A DNA stretch of 64,000 nt from JANXSS01 sp025356535 (GTDB taxonomy: Bacteria > Pseudomonadota > Gammaproteobacteria > Burkholderiales > Burkholderiaceae_D): positions 1-64,000 of the forward strand of contig JAYUMU010000134.1 in the NCBI GenBank assembly GCA_043762325.1. Direction: 5' to 3'. A program made the translations under genes and the position numbers. Below, piece by piece: positions 63,900 through 64,000 of this stretch (position 1 is the first letter of the stretch; each line of letters begins with the position of its first letter). A model generated the notes under the pieces. It searched no databases. It saw nothing but the letters and a program-made list of their open reading frames with translations, and was not told where the DNA came from.

Positions 63900-64000
63900 C
63901 GATCCTGGAGACAAAACTCGATGTCCGCGCAGACGACTTCAAGGCGAATGCGGCGGCGATGCAGGTGCTGGTCGACGATCTGCGGGCCAAGGTGGAACGG
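63896..64000 (+). CDS. liuB: Methylcrotonyl-CoA carboxylase beta (carboxyltransferase) subunit, N-terminal fragment
   Basis: Only 35 codons before the window ends. MTILETKLDVRADDFKANAA and DDLRAKVER match the start of biotin-dependent methylcrotonyl-CoA carboxyltransferases, the next step after isovaleryl-CoA dehydrogenase in leucine degradation. ATG 63896 overlaps the YchJ-like stop by ATGA, suggesting translational coupling. Confidence 0.75.
   Translation, partial: MTILETKLDVRADDFKANAAAMQVLVDDLRAKVER

Overview
The window is GC-rich chromosomal DNA from a betaproteobacterium of the order Burkholderiales, most likely family Oxalobacteraceae (inference from protein resemblance and gene order; no database was searched). 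It appears to contain the replication-origin side of the chromosome. Evidence is an mnmG-rsmG-parA-parB block with a parS cluster upstream, the complete F1Fo ATP synthase operon, and a hemE-priA intergenic region carrying nine DnaA-box-like 9-mers in a duplicated module. dnaA and dnaN are not in the window.

Layout. 1-2932: 3' end of a branched-chain amino-acid ABC transporter operon (substrate-binding protein partial, LivH, LivM). 3043-5283: an iron-type alcohol dehydrogenase and a divergent TSUP-family permease. 5284-10512: parS cluster, mnmG, rsmG, parA, parB. 10613-18163: promoter, atpIBEFHAGDC and terminator. 18211-20770: CoA-binding protein, polyphosphate kinase 2, hemE. 20960-21800: putative oriC, running up to priA (to 23840). 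24193-26789: two tandem YsnF/AvaK (DUF2382) stress-type proteins and an SRPBCC protein. 26957-35121: rep helicase, slyX, DUF2288, a secreted Ala/Gly-rich protein, dinB, tRNA-Asp, proline iminopeptidase, a small lipoprotein and a dihydrolipoamide dehydrogenase-like flavoprotein. 35273-37443: a YqjD/YqjE-type membrane set and a dihaem cytochrome c5-type protein.

37621-44729 is a clear integrated element of 7.1 kb. It lies between 51-bp direct repeats made from the 3' part of tRNA-Arg(CCG). It carries a tyrosine integrase, an AlpA-like regulator, a winged-helix protein, a Toprim-D5 primase-helicase, a VRR-NUC nuclease, two overlapping small phage-type genes and one secreted cargo protein resembling Rap1a/Tai immunity proteins. 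There are no virion genes, so it looks like a P4-like satellite or minimal integrative element. Its base composition is visibly less GC-rich than its flanks.

44869-55486 returns to chromosomal genes: 3-methyladenine glycosylase, a tannase-family lipoprotein esterase, 6-phosphogluconolactonase, a phasin-like helical protein, a gamma-glutamylcyclotransferase-like protein, argS, a SPOR protein, dsbA, an SDR dehydrogenase, a BtuF-like metal-receptor protein and an HTH regulator. 55699-64000 holds a metallo-beta-lactamase hydrolase followed by a leucine/acyl-CoA catabolic run: isovaleryl-CoA dehydrogenase, a serine/threonine dehydratase-like enzyme, aceK, thiolase, a second acyl-CoA dehydrogenase, a YchJ-like protein and the first 35 codons of a methylcrotonyl-CoA carboxylase beta subunit. 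aceK, the glyoxylate-branch switch, sits inside this acetyl-CoA-producing cluster.

The most interesting signals are the duplicated DnaA-box module between hemE and priA, the tRNA-Arg satellite with its cargo and replication/control repeats, and the parS array.
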